From positions 71,229,267 to 71,293,266 of the forward strand of contig OY720346.1 in NCBI GenBank assembly GCA_963082975.1: 64,000 nt of DNA. Direction: 5' to 3'. Made by a program: the position numbers and the translations under genes. The notes beneath the pieces were generated by a model that saw nothing but the letters and a program-made list of their open reading frames with translations, did no database searches and was not told the DNA's origin. The stretch is from Labia minor. Lineage: Eukaryota; Arthropoda; Insecta; Dermaptera; Spongiphoridae. Positions 1 to 9,745 of the stretch are shown one piece after another (position 1 is the stretch's first letter; each line of letters begins with the position of its first letter).

Positions 1-335
1 ACATTTTTATAGGTCTAGTTTTACCCTGAATTGGACCTCCTAATCTCTTAATATAATTTATTTGATTAATATCGAGATCGGGGAGTATTTTTTCTTTTAG
101 CAATCCAATCACTTTCTGTTCCAAATCACAGAAGTCTTTCTCCTTCTCCGCTAATCCATGTAAGATAACATTATTCATTTTTCGCTCCCTATCCAGATTA
201 TGAATTTTTTCTTCAAAAGGGGCTACTCTACTTTCCATCATATTTCTCTTCCAGTATTGTAGTACTTTTTAAGATCTCGGATTTTATCTCGTCTTTCCAT
301 TTACAAAGGATATCCATTAATTCGTGTTTGTCCAT
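1..335 (-). pseudogene. Non-LTR retrotransposon ORF1-like fragment (5' part, runs off the left edge)
   Basis: Reading the minus strand from the ATG at 335, the first ~30 codons give a short acidic/basic helix. After a one-base frame change near 240 the reading continues to the window edge with charged coiled-coil-like sequence, the core RERKMNNVILHGLAE, and a later NYIKRLGGPIQGKTRPIKM. The pattern of an R-x-N-N-V-I-x-H-G-L core followed by an R-x-G...RPI motif is typical of ORF1 proteins of arthropod non-LTR retrotransposons, RNA-binding proteins that accompany the element RNA. The frame change and lack of upstream signals mark it as a dead copy. The rest of the element would lie left of base 1. 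Confidence 0.65.
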
Positions 336-416
336 ATTTTCCAAATATATTTAATATAATTACATATATATATATATATATTTTTATTTTTTTTATTTAT
401 AATAATTTATTTATAG

Positions 417-605
417 ATAAGCCTCAATACAAGAACTGTAATGATAATTAATACTGATGTGACCCCAGGAGTGAACAAGAAATTAATTCCAAAATATAGA
501 GGACCCTATGTGATTTCTAAGACATTACCAAATGATCGATATGTGATAAAAGATATAGATGGATTCCAAAACACGCAGATCCCATTCGAAGGAATCTATG
601 AATGA
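417..605 (+). pseudogene. Ty3/Gypsy-type polyprotein C-terminal (post-integrase) fragment
   Basis: An open frame between a TAG at 414 and a TGA at 603 encodes about 62 residues including KLIPKYRGPYVISKTL and NDRYVIKDIDGFQNTQ. The K-L-x-P-K-Y-x-G-P-Y...D-R-Y-V-I-x-D-I-x-G-F pattern is the chromodomain-like or SH3-like tail that follows the integrase core in many Ty3/Gypsy polyproteins. There is no upstream integrase: the (TA)n tract at 365-380 and the ORF1 fragment abut it, so this is an isolated terminal scrap. Strand is opposite to the neighbouring LINE fragment. Confidence 0.6.
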
Positions 606-689
606 AACCTTAGCGAGAAAGTATTCAATCTCAGATTGACTTATGATTTAGATATATGTGAATGAATATTGTTAATTTTGTTTAAAGTC

Positions 690-926
690 AATGATGACGA
701 TCACCCAGCCCTTCATGACGTCACAGCCTCGGGTAACGCCGGGCAACGCCGGCTACTTCAGCTATATATTATAAATAAAATAAAATTAAAAATATTTATG
801 TTATATCCATATCTGTTTGTTATTACATTAATAGATATATTAAAATTATTTGAAATTGTTTCTGTAGCTGGAAATTAATTTACTTCAAACCGTCGGTCGG
901 ATCGGACCTGGCCACAGGTCAACTTA
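690..926 (-). repeat. Repeat A, truncated copy (first copy in window)
   Basis: Ends in GGCCACAGGTCAACTTA, the terminal signature of a family found at least nine times in the window. The body contains the CAGCCCTTCATGACGTCACA segment and the AGCTGGAAATTAATTT segment shared by all long copies. The central GC-rich part (730-755, repeated GGGCAACGCCGG-like text) is peculiar to this copy. The other end of the family, with the tetranucleotide array, is missing here. Confidence 0.7.
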
Positions 927-1130
927 TTATTATTATATTTAAATTAATAAAACATATTCTTTTTTTATTCTTATCTATCTATCTATCTGTCTATCATTTA
1001 TATATTCTATCTATTCTTATGTTATTTTTATTTTGCTAGCATGTTGTATTTAGAATTCGATAGAATTTTAACCAATGATGAGTGGAAATAGGAAAAGAAG
1101 TGGGAAATAGGAATAAGAAATTAAATTAAA
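690..1130. repeat. Left arm of a long inverted repeat (partner 4990-5390)
   Basis: This segment and 4990-5390 are inverted copies of each other. Both contain repeat A, then a (TAGA/TCTA)n tract with AGACAGATAGATAGATAGG-type text, then GCATATAGAATAGATAGA, and then the AACCAATGATGA segment. Similarity fades near 1130 and 5000. The two arms enclose about 3.9 kb. Either two copies of a composite repeat inserted in opposite orientation, or a larger foldback. Confidence 0.55.
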
Positions 1131-1739
1131 AAGTTTATGAATATTTTTGATTTTCTTTTTATTATAAATAATAATTCACATATAAACAATATTAGAATAT
1201 ACGCGTAAACATGATCATACATTGATAAATAAAATAAAACATAAATTGTTCTCATTTCTCTTGATATGTGAATTCTGTTGCATCTTGTTTCTTATTTTCT
1301 ATTCATCTATGAACTTTTTTCATTCATTCTGAAAGTCTAAAGTTAACGTGAGATAAAATTTCGAATTAAAAGAAATTATTCAAATATTTGTAAAACATAT
1401 ACGTAATAGAATCTTATAAAAAATAATAGCTAGATAACATACATGTAGTGTCATCTATTGAGAATAATTAACACTAAATTATTTTAGAACAAATAATTTA
1501 AAAAAAAATCTAATCCATTTCTATAAATATAATCATAAAATATTTAATAATAATCCAAAAATCTTCTTAATTAATAGAAATTAATTAATAATTAATTATA
1601 TATGAAATATTTAAGCCGGCTACATGAATAAGTTACATTTTCATTTATTAAAAATATTATTTTAATTAATTATTTTCCATCTCTTTAAACATATCCATTG
1701 GATTGGTAATTGTATATTATGTATATATCTTAAATTTGT
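1131..1739. other. AT-rich stretch without recognised genes
   Basis: No open frame of note and no repeat that I could match elsewhere in the window, apart from general A/T homopolymer texture. A short ACATATACGTAATAGAATC segment is unremarkable. Confidence 0.5.
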
Positions 1740-1883
1740 GTGTGCTTGAAATTGGATGAAAAATATGGATATTTTAATGATAAATATGAAAAACGGGGGT
1801 GGAAAGTGGGTGGTGAGTGCGCGCGTGCAGCCATCATACCAATTGCCTATCTCTAAGGGGCATAGTAAAAATTCAATTTTTTT
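1740..1883 (+). repeat. Direct repeat, copy 1 (copy 2 at 10225-10378)
   Basis: Begins TGAAATTGGATGAAAAATAT and contains GGAAAGTGGGTGGT, a CCAATTGCCTATCT segment and AAGGGGCATAGTAAAAATTC. The same order is present at 10225-10378 with scattered substitutions. No coding potential is evident. The similarity stops exactly where the foldback element at 1884 starts, which supports that boundary. Confidence 0.6.
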
Positions 1884-2474
1884 AAAAAACATATATCTCC
1901 TAGGCTGGTGTCTTCCCACCCCCACCCCTCTCTCCCCTTCAGAGGAGAGGTAGACTTGTTGGCTATATAAGTAAGAAACTCTATTGGGCTGGTTGGTTGG
2001 GGGGAAGCCAAACGTACGGTGTATACTAAATAAACAGCCCGCTCACCAATAGATGCTTAAATACAAAAATAATCAAACTACGTCGACGAAATGCCAGTAC
2101 CAAGCAGCGGCCTCAAACCCAAAATGGTGAGTTCTGGAAAACTGATTCCTACTGACCCGCCCCAAACATATAAACAAGAACGTTGTCCCCACAAGCACAT
2201 GTAACCCATGAAACCCAGTGGCCACAAAAAAAGTTCTTCCGTAGACCGAATCGGCAATTGTGATTGGCGCCTCAAGGTATCTTATCTATTAGATGATTCT
2301 TATATATATACAACTAGATATATATTAGAGATGTTTCTTGATGACCATCCACCTCCCCAACCAACCAACCCAATAGAGTTTCTTACTTATATAGCGGACA
2401 AGCCTACCTCTCCTCTGAAGGGGAGAGAGGGGTGGGGGTGGGAAGACACCAGCCTAGGAGATATATGTTTTTTT
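1884..2474. mobile_element. Foldback/MITE-like element with ~120-bp inverted arms carrying mitochondrial DNA
   Basis: The left arm (1884-2003) and right arm (2352-2474) are inverted copies with only a few mismatches. Shared text includes ATATATCTCCTAGGCTGGTG, CCCACCCCCACCCCTC and GGTTGGTTGGGG. The arms are GC-rich and stand out sharply from the AT-rich surroundings. The 350-bp centre is not typical MITE filler: most of it is the mitochondrial cox3/trnG fragment listed separately. I could not see a convincing TSD (both ends run into A/T homopolymer). No transposase is encoded, so any mobility would be in trans. Confidence 0.7.
2006..2284 (-). pseudogene. cox3: Nuclear mitochondrial DNA insert: cox3 3' end plus partial trnG
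   Basis: Read on the minus strand, about 80 codons match the C-terminal end of cytochrome c oxidase subunit III. Landmarks in order are [46 protein letters not shown], then LFLYLSIYW. The frame contains two TGA codons at conserved Trp positions and AGA/AGG codons at Ser-like positions, so it is open only under the invertebrate mitochondrial code. Immediately after the cox3 end (TGG-TGA-GCG-GGC) the sequence TTTATTTAGTATACACCG followed by TTTGGCTTCC resembles the 5' half of trnG up to its TCC anticodon, matching the usual arthropod cox3-trnG order. It then breaks into the GC-rich inverted arm. No frameshift is visible. The sense strand is clearly G- and T-rich. It is not expressible in the nucleus. 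Edges are accurate to about 10 bp. Confidence 0.88.
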
Positions 2475-2476
2475 AA

Positions 2477-2825
2477 AATGTATGGCAAAAAGTTTTAAAG
2501 AATTTTTATTGTTTTTTGATAAAATATTTTTCTATACACATGAAAACATTCGTTGACTTTTTTATTTTTTTTATTGCGCCTTGCATATAGGCAGCCTATT
2601 ACTCCTACTTGGAGTCGGACGTTTTTGTAAAATGTATGGCAAAACTTTTTAAAGAATTTTCATTGTTTTTTCATATTTCCATACACATGAAAACGTTGGT
2701 TCATTTAATTTTCAACAGCCTACTAGTCAGACTTTATTGTAAAATGTATGACAAAAAGTTTTTAAAGAAATTTCATTGGTTTTTCATAAAACATGTTTCT
2801 ATACACATGTAAACATTCGTTGAGT
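2477..2825 (+). repeat. Three imperfect direct repeats (~80 bp each)
   Basis: The segment AAAATGTATGGCAAAAA, then TTTTAAAGAATTTTCATTG, then TATACACATGAAAACATTCG occurs at 2477-2560, 2627-2703 and 2740-2825. Spacers are unrelated; one contains a small inverted GACTCC/GGAGTC pair near 2600. Degenerate, no coding role seen. Confidence 0.6.
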
Positions 2826-3665
2826 TGACCAGTCTAGAAGCCATGATTTTTTCATTGACTGAATAATCAAGAAACCTTTAACAATCTGTTTCCTAGACAA
2901 TATCTGATTTTTTTTATATAATTTTGATTTTTTATAATTTTTTAGCCGCAATTACTTGCATCTTAAGTTGCGTTCCTTATAGAAAAATTTCTTGGTTATG
3001 TTACAACCTAACATTACATATATATATTAGAAAAGAGAAGATAAATTGAATTTTTGTTTATATTAAATTTTATGCATTTTTCAATTAATTAAAATCATTT
3101 TTTGAGACGTTTGGATATTTAAAGTAAGGCACCCAAAGTCAGAAAGAAAGTGGAGAAAAAAGAAAAATCATAAAAATACAGGAATAAAGTAAAAACAAAA
3201 AATAGATCGGCCTAACAGGTGAAATTGAACATTTTTCTATTAAATAAGAAATGAATTTCACAAATATTAATAATAATAATTTTAGTAAAAATTTAGAGAT
3301 AGAAAGAGATTTTTTAGTATATAAGATTTTGAAGTGATAGCAAAAAATGTTTAAAAGCAAGGAAATGATAACTAAATAGGAGATGTGAGGTCTCCATTAT
3401 TATTATTTATTATTATATATCTAATAAATAAAAGCGAAATGGTGATGGTGGTGATAAAAAAATGAAAGTTGAAGTTAATAATACAAAAAAGGTTCATGGT
3501 AAGTGATATAAGTTTATTTGATATTATAATAATTTATTTTAATTAAGAAATTAATAAATTTTATAACAACATAGTGAAAGATGGAGAAAGTAAAAATTTA
3601 ATTTTTTATTTCGATTTATTTCTAATTAATAAGTTAAATAAAATAAGGGTTCATGTTACTAATCT
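2826..3665. other. AT-rich stretch without recognised genes
   Basis: No homology that I can recognise. A minus-strand 73-codon open frame at 3139-3360 is of low complexity (Leu/Ile/Phe/Ser-rich) and I do not regard it as a gene. Confidence 0.45.
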
Positions 3666-4960
3666 TTTGATGTTTGCAGATACAATATGGAGATAAGACA
3701 AATAAAAATGGAATGAAGAAAAGATTAGAGAAAAAGGAAAAAGACACATATAATGAGAAAATATTATTCTATATTTCAATGAATCCAATAATCAAAATAT
3801 ATGTAATTCTATGTATTTCAATAGACCTGTATACATATGATGTAATAGAAATATTAAAAATAAAATTACATTCAATCTGGAGACTAGAATTGTTATCCAT
3901 GAGTATTCGATTGGAGATGTTGCTTCCTTGAGAGTTCTTGTCAAAGTGACTCTGTGAAAGATCTCAACTTCAGCTAGTATAGAAAAAAGTTTATATTTTT
4001 ATATTAATCTTACATTTCTAATCCGATAATTGTCCACTTTTGTTATTGAAAAAAATAAAATAATTTGAAAAGAAATCAATTTATTATTTTATAATAGCAA
4101 ATATTAAATGTCAATCAATTATACTGGTATATCAATTAATTTAATACTTATTGATTTGAAATTAGATTTCTTTTATATTATGTTATATTATTTAAATTCT
4201 TTAGTTTTTTATCTATTAGATTTTCTTTTTTATTAAACATCTCTTAATTGAATAAATACAACAATAATTTAGATCTTATATATTATTTAAAGTATATTTG
4301 AATCATTGCAAACTAAAAGCTTTATTGAAGATTTTTTGACAGTATATATATATATATATATATAAACATTGATTAATCTGTCTATTGAGTTTTTAGTTGC
4401 AGAAATAAGTGTATTTACGGAATAACCATAAATTATAAATTTTTAATTATTTTAACTTTCAATTTAAAAGGAAAACATTTTTCCAAGTCGTTTCAAATTA
4501 TTTAAATATTTAAATTAAATAATAATAAAACAAGAGTTATGTTTTCAAAAATATTTTTTTCAAAGTTTCAAATTAAAGTTATTTTTACATATTTATTTAG
4601 TTGTTTATTATATTAATGAAATTTGAGAATTGAGATTTTATATTACATTTTTTATTAATTTATATATTTAATATGCTAAAGGAAAATTGATCTAATTTTA
4701 TTTTTTGATTTTTTCAGAAAAATAACTCCATACATCAATGAGAAAGAAGTAAAAGAAGGCAACATGAGATCTTTCAAGAAATATCCATCAATTTATTTTT
4801 ATGTATTTATTTATTGTATTTATATATAATTATTTATATATAATTATAATATGTAACTTGTTTTAATTTTTGAAAAACTAGAAATATAAAAAAAAACAAA
4901 TGTAAATAATTATGATGTTTTTATTTGAAGTTAAATTTCCTATCCTTTCCTTTTTAATTT
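3666..4960. repeat. Degenerate repeat unit 1 of a multi-copy array
   Basis: Contains a conserved core (3903-3980: GATTGGAGATGTTGCTTCC, then GTGACTCTGTGAAAG) that recurs at about 6512, 7228, 10975 and 11407. Its right part (4700-4860: TTTTTTCAGAAAAATAACTC, then CATACATCAATGAGAAAG) recurs at 7710-7860. The pyrimidine tract plus CAG before these words looks like a splice acceptor, so an old spliced gene is possible, but no frame is conserved between copies. Confidence 0.45.
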
Positions 4961-4989
4961 CTATTCATCATATATAATATATATCAATT

Positions 4990-5390
4990 GACTTTTTTAT
5001 TCCTATTTCCTCTCCTTTTCAATATCCAATCATCATTGGTTAAATTCTAAATAAATTATGCTAGAAACATAAAAATAGCATATAGAATAGATAGAAAAAT
5101 AAGAGTTATAGACAGATAGATAGATAGGAATAAAACAAAAATGTGTCTTATTAATACAAATATAATAATAATAAGTTGACCTGTGGCCAGGTCCGAACCG
5201 ACCGACGGTTTGAAGTAAATTAATTAGCAGCTACAGAAACAATTTAAAATAATTTTAATATATCTATTAATGTAATAAAAAACAGATAGGCATACATAAA
5301 TAATAAATATAAACATTTTTAATTTTATTTTATTTATAATATATATGCAAGACCAGGCTATGACGTCATGAATGGCAGGATGATATAATT
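4990..5390. repeat. Right arm of the long inverted repeat
   Basis: Inverted partner of 690-1130. The order here is CCAATCATCATTGGTTAAAT, the (TAGA)n tract around 5115-5130, then repeat A starting at 5173. A third, partial copy of the non-repeat-A part lies at 9400-9745. Confidence 0.55.
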
Positions 5391-5817
5391 AAATCAAGAA
5401 AAAACTAATAAATATGATTTCCCCAGGATAAAACCAATACAAAGTGCATGATTTTCGTGGTGATATATAAAAAAATCTCCTCATGTGAAATTTGGTTTGA
5501 AAATAACCCTTCCCTTCCTATCGTCGATCGCTAATACTACCACTTCCGGTTTCCGGATTTGCACCAAAAGTTGAGCAATTCATCCCACTGATGCATTAAG
5601 TAAATATACCAAATTTTATTAAAATCCGTTCAGCCGTTCAGGCTGTACACATCTATACGGACGGACGGACGGACGGACGGACAGACGGACAGACATCATG
5701 CTAAAAATACTTTTTTATGTTAAGAAAATGCATGATTCGTGGAGATATGTAAAAATCTCCACATGTGAAATTTGGTGTGAAAACAATACCTCCATTACTA
5801 TCGTCGGTCGGTAAAAA
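5173..5817 (+). repeat. Repeat A, full-length copy (~645 bp)
   Basis: Starts AAGTTGACCTGTGGCCAGG and ends TCGTCGGTCGGTAAAAA. In between: CAGCTACAGAAACAATTT; GACCAGGCTATGACGTCATG; ACCAATACAAAGTGCATGA; the CACTTCCGGTTTCCGGA core; a CCAAATTTTATTAAAATCCG segment; an array of GGAC/GGAC/AGAC tetranucleotides (5660-5693); and ATGCATGATTCGTGGAGAT. No open reading frame of length, no terminal inverted repeats and no poly(A). The design (anonymous body, tetranucleotide array near the 3' side, short fixed tail) resembles microsatellite-carrying interspersed repeats of other arthropods. Confidence 0.75.
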
Positions 5818-5996
5818 TGAGAAGGAAGGAATAATTATTAGATAACTAAAAAGAAGAAGTGAGAAACTGATAAGAAAATGTAGTATGATTTTGTTTCTAA
5901 TTTAAGGTTCATGGGAGATTTCAATTGTTCTTTTTTCTAAACAACCCTGTTAAATTAAAAACAAAATTTGATAAAAAAATATCGATGTGTATAATA

Positions 5997-6642
5997 TATT
6001 AACTTATAAATATAAATAAAACAAGGATAATCTAGAAATAAAAATTTTGACTTAGAGAGTGAGAGATAGAAAGAGATAAAAATTATAGATGAGATAAAAA
6101 TTAGATATGATAAAAAATAGAAATTAAATAATATTTTAATAAGTGATATGCAATTAAGAAAAGATACATAAAGATGCTGAGACAACAAAGAACCAGAAGG
6201 AAGGAATAATTAATAATTATATATATCGTATAAATAATTAAAATTGAAATAGTGAAATAGGATATAAATATTATTTAATGATTAGAAGTAAAACTTATTT
6301 GAAATTGGATGAAATATTTAGACATTTTTTCAACAAAATTTTAAACTTTTTCTAAAATCATCCCTACAATTTATTTAATTTTTCTTGAAAGTCGATTCAA
6401 ATTATTTAAATATTTAAATTAAATAATAATAAAGAAAGAATTACATTTTCATAAGTATTTTGTCTCAATTAACGTTATAATACTTATTATTATTTCATTC
6501 ACATGGGTTTTTGATTGGAGATGTTGCTCCCTTGGCATTTCATATGAAAGTGACTCTGTGAAAGGCCCCACTTCATCTAATATAGCAAAAAGTTAATATA
6601 TTAATATTACAATTGTAATCTGATAATTATTCTCTATTATGA
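5997..6642 (+). repeat. ~650-bp direct repeat, copy 1 (copy 2 at 10456-11112)
   Basis: Shared landmarks in the same order are TTTTGACTTAGAGAGTGAGA, AAGATGCTGAGACAACAAAG, AACCAGAAGGAAGGAATAAT, and the core TTGGAGATGTTGCTCCCTTG with GGCCCCACTTCATCTAATAT. Similarity is high throughout. A shorter relative (9950-10150) has the GATGCTGAGACAACA word followed by AGAAAGGTAAGT, which would be a strong splice donor. No gene product recognised. Confidence 0.6.
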
Positions 6643-7089
6643 AAAAAAACAATAAATTTATTATTTTATTAATAGGAATATTAAATGTCAATCAGTTAAA
6701 CTTGAAAGATCTAGTATTATTGTTTATTTTAATTCTTTATTCGTTCCAAATCAAATTTCTTGTTATATTATTATAATATTTCTATTCTTTATTTTGTATC
6801 TATTACATTGCGTTTTATAAAATCTCTAATCATTGGATATGTACAAAAATAATTTAGATATTATATGATTATGGATTTTTGTAATTTAAATATTTTTGAA
6901 TTGAATATAAACTGAAAGTAAAATTTGATATTGAATATTTTTGAATTTTCTATTAAAAAATTATATTTTACGAAGTTTTTTCCCTTAATTTTTTTCAAAT
7001 TTATTTATTTATTATTTTATTTTATTTTCATAAAATTATTCTTTAATTTATTATATATTTTCTAATAAGATTAGACATTTAATATATTC
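6643..7089. other. AT-rich stretch without recognised genes
   Basis: Very AT-rich, with short homopolymers and ATTTATT-type runs. Nothing identifiable. Confidence 0.4.
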
Positions 7090-7858
7090 AAAAATATATT
7101 TCAAAGTTTCAAATTAAAGTTTTTCTTACATATGTAATACTATGTAATTCAATAGGCCTGTATACATATGATGTAACAGAAATATTAAAAATAAAAATAC
7201 ATTCGATCTGGAGACTATAATTGTTTATCCATGCGTATTCAATTGGAGATGTTGCTTCCGTGAGAGTTCTTGTCAAAATGAGTGAAAGATCTCACTTCAG
7301 CTTAAAAAGAAAAAAGATAATATTTTTATAATAATATTACAATTCAAATCCGATAATTATCCTCTTTTGTTATTGAAAAAAATAAAATAATTTGAAAAGA
7401 AATCAATCAATTATTTTAATACTTATTCATTTGAAATTAGATTTATTTTTATATTATGTTATATTATTTAAATTCTTTATTTTTTCATCTATTAGATTGT
7501 CTTTTTTATTAAACATCTAATGATTGGATAAATAGAAAAATAATTTAGATTTTATTTATTATTTAAAGTATATTTGAATCTTTGCAAACTAAAAGGATTA
7601 TTGTCGATTATTTATTTATTATATTAATGAGATTTGAGAATTGATATTTTATATTATATTTTTTAATAATTTATATATTTAATATGCTAAACGAAAATTG
7701 ATCTAATTTTATTTTTTGATTTTTTTCAGAAAAATAACTCCATACATCAATGAGAAAGAAGAAAAAGAAGGCAAGAAATATTCAACAATTTATATTTATG
7801 TATTTATTTATTGTATTTATTGTATTTGTTATTGTATTTATATTGTTATTATTTATAG
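7090..7858. repeat. Degenerate repeat unit 2 of the multi-copy array
   Basis: Parallel to 3666-4860: the GGAGATGTTGCTTCCGTGAG core is at 7240, and the acceptor-like TTTTTTTCAG followed by AAAAATAACTCCATACATCA is at 7720. A 96-codon frame begins there but its product is low-complexity (Tyr/Ile/Cys-rich) and continues into the neighbouring hairpin repeat, so I do not call it a gene. Confidence 0.45.
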
Positions 7859-8395
7859 TACCGGGACCCCGAGCCTCGGCTCGGTACTTAAGTTAAAAAA
7901 AATGATTCATTATTATTGGGTTTGGCTGGTAATATTAATACATGGGATACCGAGCTGTCGCTCGAAAAAATATTTAGACATTATTATAGACATTTTCATT
8001 CTGTAAATTAAATAATTTTATTTCATTTAAATAAATATCTATTTTTAAATAATTTTTCTCTCTACATTATTTATCTAATTCTGACAATATATTAAGATCA
8101 CACCGGGACCCCGAGCCTCGGCTAGGTAATTAAGTTAAAAAAAAATAATTCATTATTATATTGGGTTTGGCTGGTAATATTATACTTGGGACACCGAGCT
8201 GATATACAATTCTTTAATTATTTATTACAATTATTAAATGTTGCATCATTGCATGGAACTTGGGGTCCTCAATAATACATAAATATGTATACCGGGACCC
8301 CGAGCCTCGGCTCGGTACTTAAGTTAAAAAAAATGATTCATTATTATTGGATTTGGCTGGTAATATTAATACCTGGGACACCGAGCTCGCTCTAC
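7859..8395 (+). repeat. Three copies of a ~105-bp GC-hairpin repeat
   Basis: Copies at 7859-7965, 8101-8200 and 8289-8395. Each begins ACCGGGACCCCGAGCCTCGG, containing a perfect 6-bp stem (CCGAGC/GCTCGG) around CTCG. AAGTTAAAAAAAATGATTCA and TTGGCTGGTAATATTA follow, and each ends GGGACACCGAGCT or similar. Outer copies are nearly identical; the middle copy has TAGGTAATT in place of TCGGTACTT and thus a weakened stem. No transposase or poly(A). They could be a short non-autonomous element or a structured RNA unit. Confidence 0.65.
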
Positions 8396-8555
8396 CCTTT
8401 AAAAAATATTGATATACAATTCTTTAATTATTTATTACAATTATTAAATGTATTAAATAATATTTTATTGAAAAAATATTAAAAATTATAAAACTATCTA
8501 AAACTTAATTAATAAAAGAACAATGAATAAATAAATCACTAAAATAGATAAAAAA

Positions 8556-8640
8556 CAAAATGCACGCGGCGAGTTTCGATCCTTCGAACTCGGGGAGTAA
8601 AAACAATTGTTCTTACCGCTGGTCTATGATATTTTAATAA
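8556..8640 (-). tRNA. tRNA-like sequence (tRNA pseudogene or SINE head)
   Basis: On the minus strand, TAGACCAGCGGTAAGAAC resembles a pol III A box. About 40 bases on, GGATCGAAACTCGCCGCG resembles a B box and the 3' side of a T arm/acceptor. A 6-bp CGAGTT/AACTCG pairing flanks the B-box region. A full cloverleaf with a clear anticodon cannot be drawn by eye, so a tRNA-derived SINE remnant is more likely than a working tRNA gene. Confidence 0.4.
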
Positions 8641-8684
8641 TTAAAAAGATATTTTTTACCATCTTTCAAAGACATTTATTTGTT

Positions 8685-9190
8685 TTGTTGTTTTTTTTTG
8701 AGAGAGATTAATAAATATATATATATTTTATTAAAAATAAATATTTTTAATTTTATTTCGAAATTAAATAATGAATTTTATTTTAAAATATTTTAAATAT
8801 TTAAAAAAAAAGCGGGAGTAAAATTTCAATATGAATGTCATATGTCATCGATAAATAATAAATAATATTAATAAATATTAAATTTAATAAAAGAACAATG
8901 AATAAATAAATATAAAATAGTAATTTATTAATTAATTTATTAAAAAATAATAGATTAAAAAAAAAAAAAAAATTATTTCAAAACCATTTTTTATTTTGTT
9001 GTTATTTTTTTTTTGAGAGAGATTAATAAATATATATATATATTTTATTAAAAATAAATATTTTTAATTTTATTTCGAAATTAAATAATAAATTTTAAAA
9101 TATTTTAAATATAAAAAAAATATTAATACAAAATTAAAAAAAGGCGGGAGTAAAATTTCAAAATGGATGCCATTTACGTCACCCATATAT
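8685..9190 (+). repeat. Two direct copies of a ~180-bp AT-rich repeat
   Basis: Copies at about 8685-8860 and 9005-9190 share TTTTTGAGAGAGATTAATAA, TTTTAATTTTATTTCGAAAT and GGCGGGAGTAAAATTTCAA. A more diverged copy is visible at 21735-21870 (TTTCGAAATTAATT, then GAGGCGGGATGCAAAT). Confidence 0.55.
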
Positions 9191-9385
9191 AATTTTCAAT
9201 TAAGAAATTAATAATGAAGCTGTAAGTTTCAAGAGATGTGATCAATAAAACTCAATTTTTCTTTATAAATACTATATCTAGTGTGAATTTGAAAAAAATC
9301 GTTAGAGCGGTTTTTGAGAACCAATGGTTATAGATAAATAGAAAGAAATATAGATATATATATACAATTTTAGCTAGCATAATAA
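9191..9385 (+). repeat. Interspersed repeat with a TAGATA-type tail
   Basis: Contains AAAAATCGTTAGAGCGGTTT followed by a (TAGA)-rich tract and ends near TTTTAGCTAGCATAA. The layout (conserved word, then tetranucleotide tract) parallels repeats A, B and C in this window, though the sequence is different. Confidence 0.4.
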
Positions 9386-9399
9386 GATAAGATATGATT

Positions 9400-9613
9400 A
9401 TAATATATAAATTGCTTTAATTTTTGAAAAACTACAAATAAAAAAAAACAAATGTAAATATTTATGATGTTTTTATTTGAAGTTTAATATCCTATCCTTT
9501 CCTTTTTAATTTCTATTCATCATATATATGATGCTGATAAGAAAATGTAGGATGTTTGAGTTTTTAGTAAGGGTTCATGGGAGATTTTTTAATTGTTCTT
9601 TTTTCTACACAAC

Positions 9614-9644
<31 letters not shown>

Positions 9645-9745
9645 CTAATTGAATTATGCCAGAAAAATAAAAATAGCATATAGAATAGATAGAAAAAATA
9701 AAAGTTATAGACAGATAGATAGATAGGAATAAAAAAATAATAAAT
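9400..9745 (+). repeat. Partial copy of the 4850-5150 block
   Basis: Shares TTTTTGAAAAACTA, ATGATGTTTTTATTTGAAGT, CCTATCCTTTCCTTTTTAAT and the AGACAGATAGATAGATAGG tract with 4850-5150, interrupted by a (TA)n run at 9607-9643. Repeat A does not follow here. Confidence 0.55.

Noticed and set aside
1662..1953. Overlapping small frames on both strands
   Set aside because: They cross the border between a degenerate repeat and the foldback arm and have no conserved product.
2078..2275. 65-codon minus-strand open frame
   Set aside because: It is an out-of-frame reading of the mitochondrial cox3 fragment; the true frame uses TGA as Trp.
3674..3931. 85-codon frame after a possible splice acceptor (TTTGCAG)
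   Set aside because: Lys/Ile-rich and not preserved in the parallel unit at about 7130-7300, so not called as a gene; the possibility of an old spliced gene is noted in the repeat entry.
5655..5700. Regular short repeats resembling a CRISPR-like array
   Set aside because: They are 4-bp tandem units (GGAC/AGAC) inside an interspersed repeat, without spacers.
7716..8006. 96-codon frame and the similar 65-codon frame at 8285
   Set aside because: The shared GTPSLGSVLKLKKM text is just the hairpin repeat translated; the frames are not kept in the middle copy.
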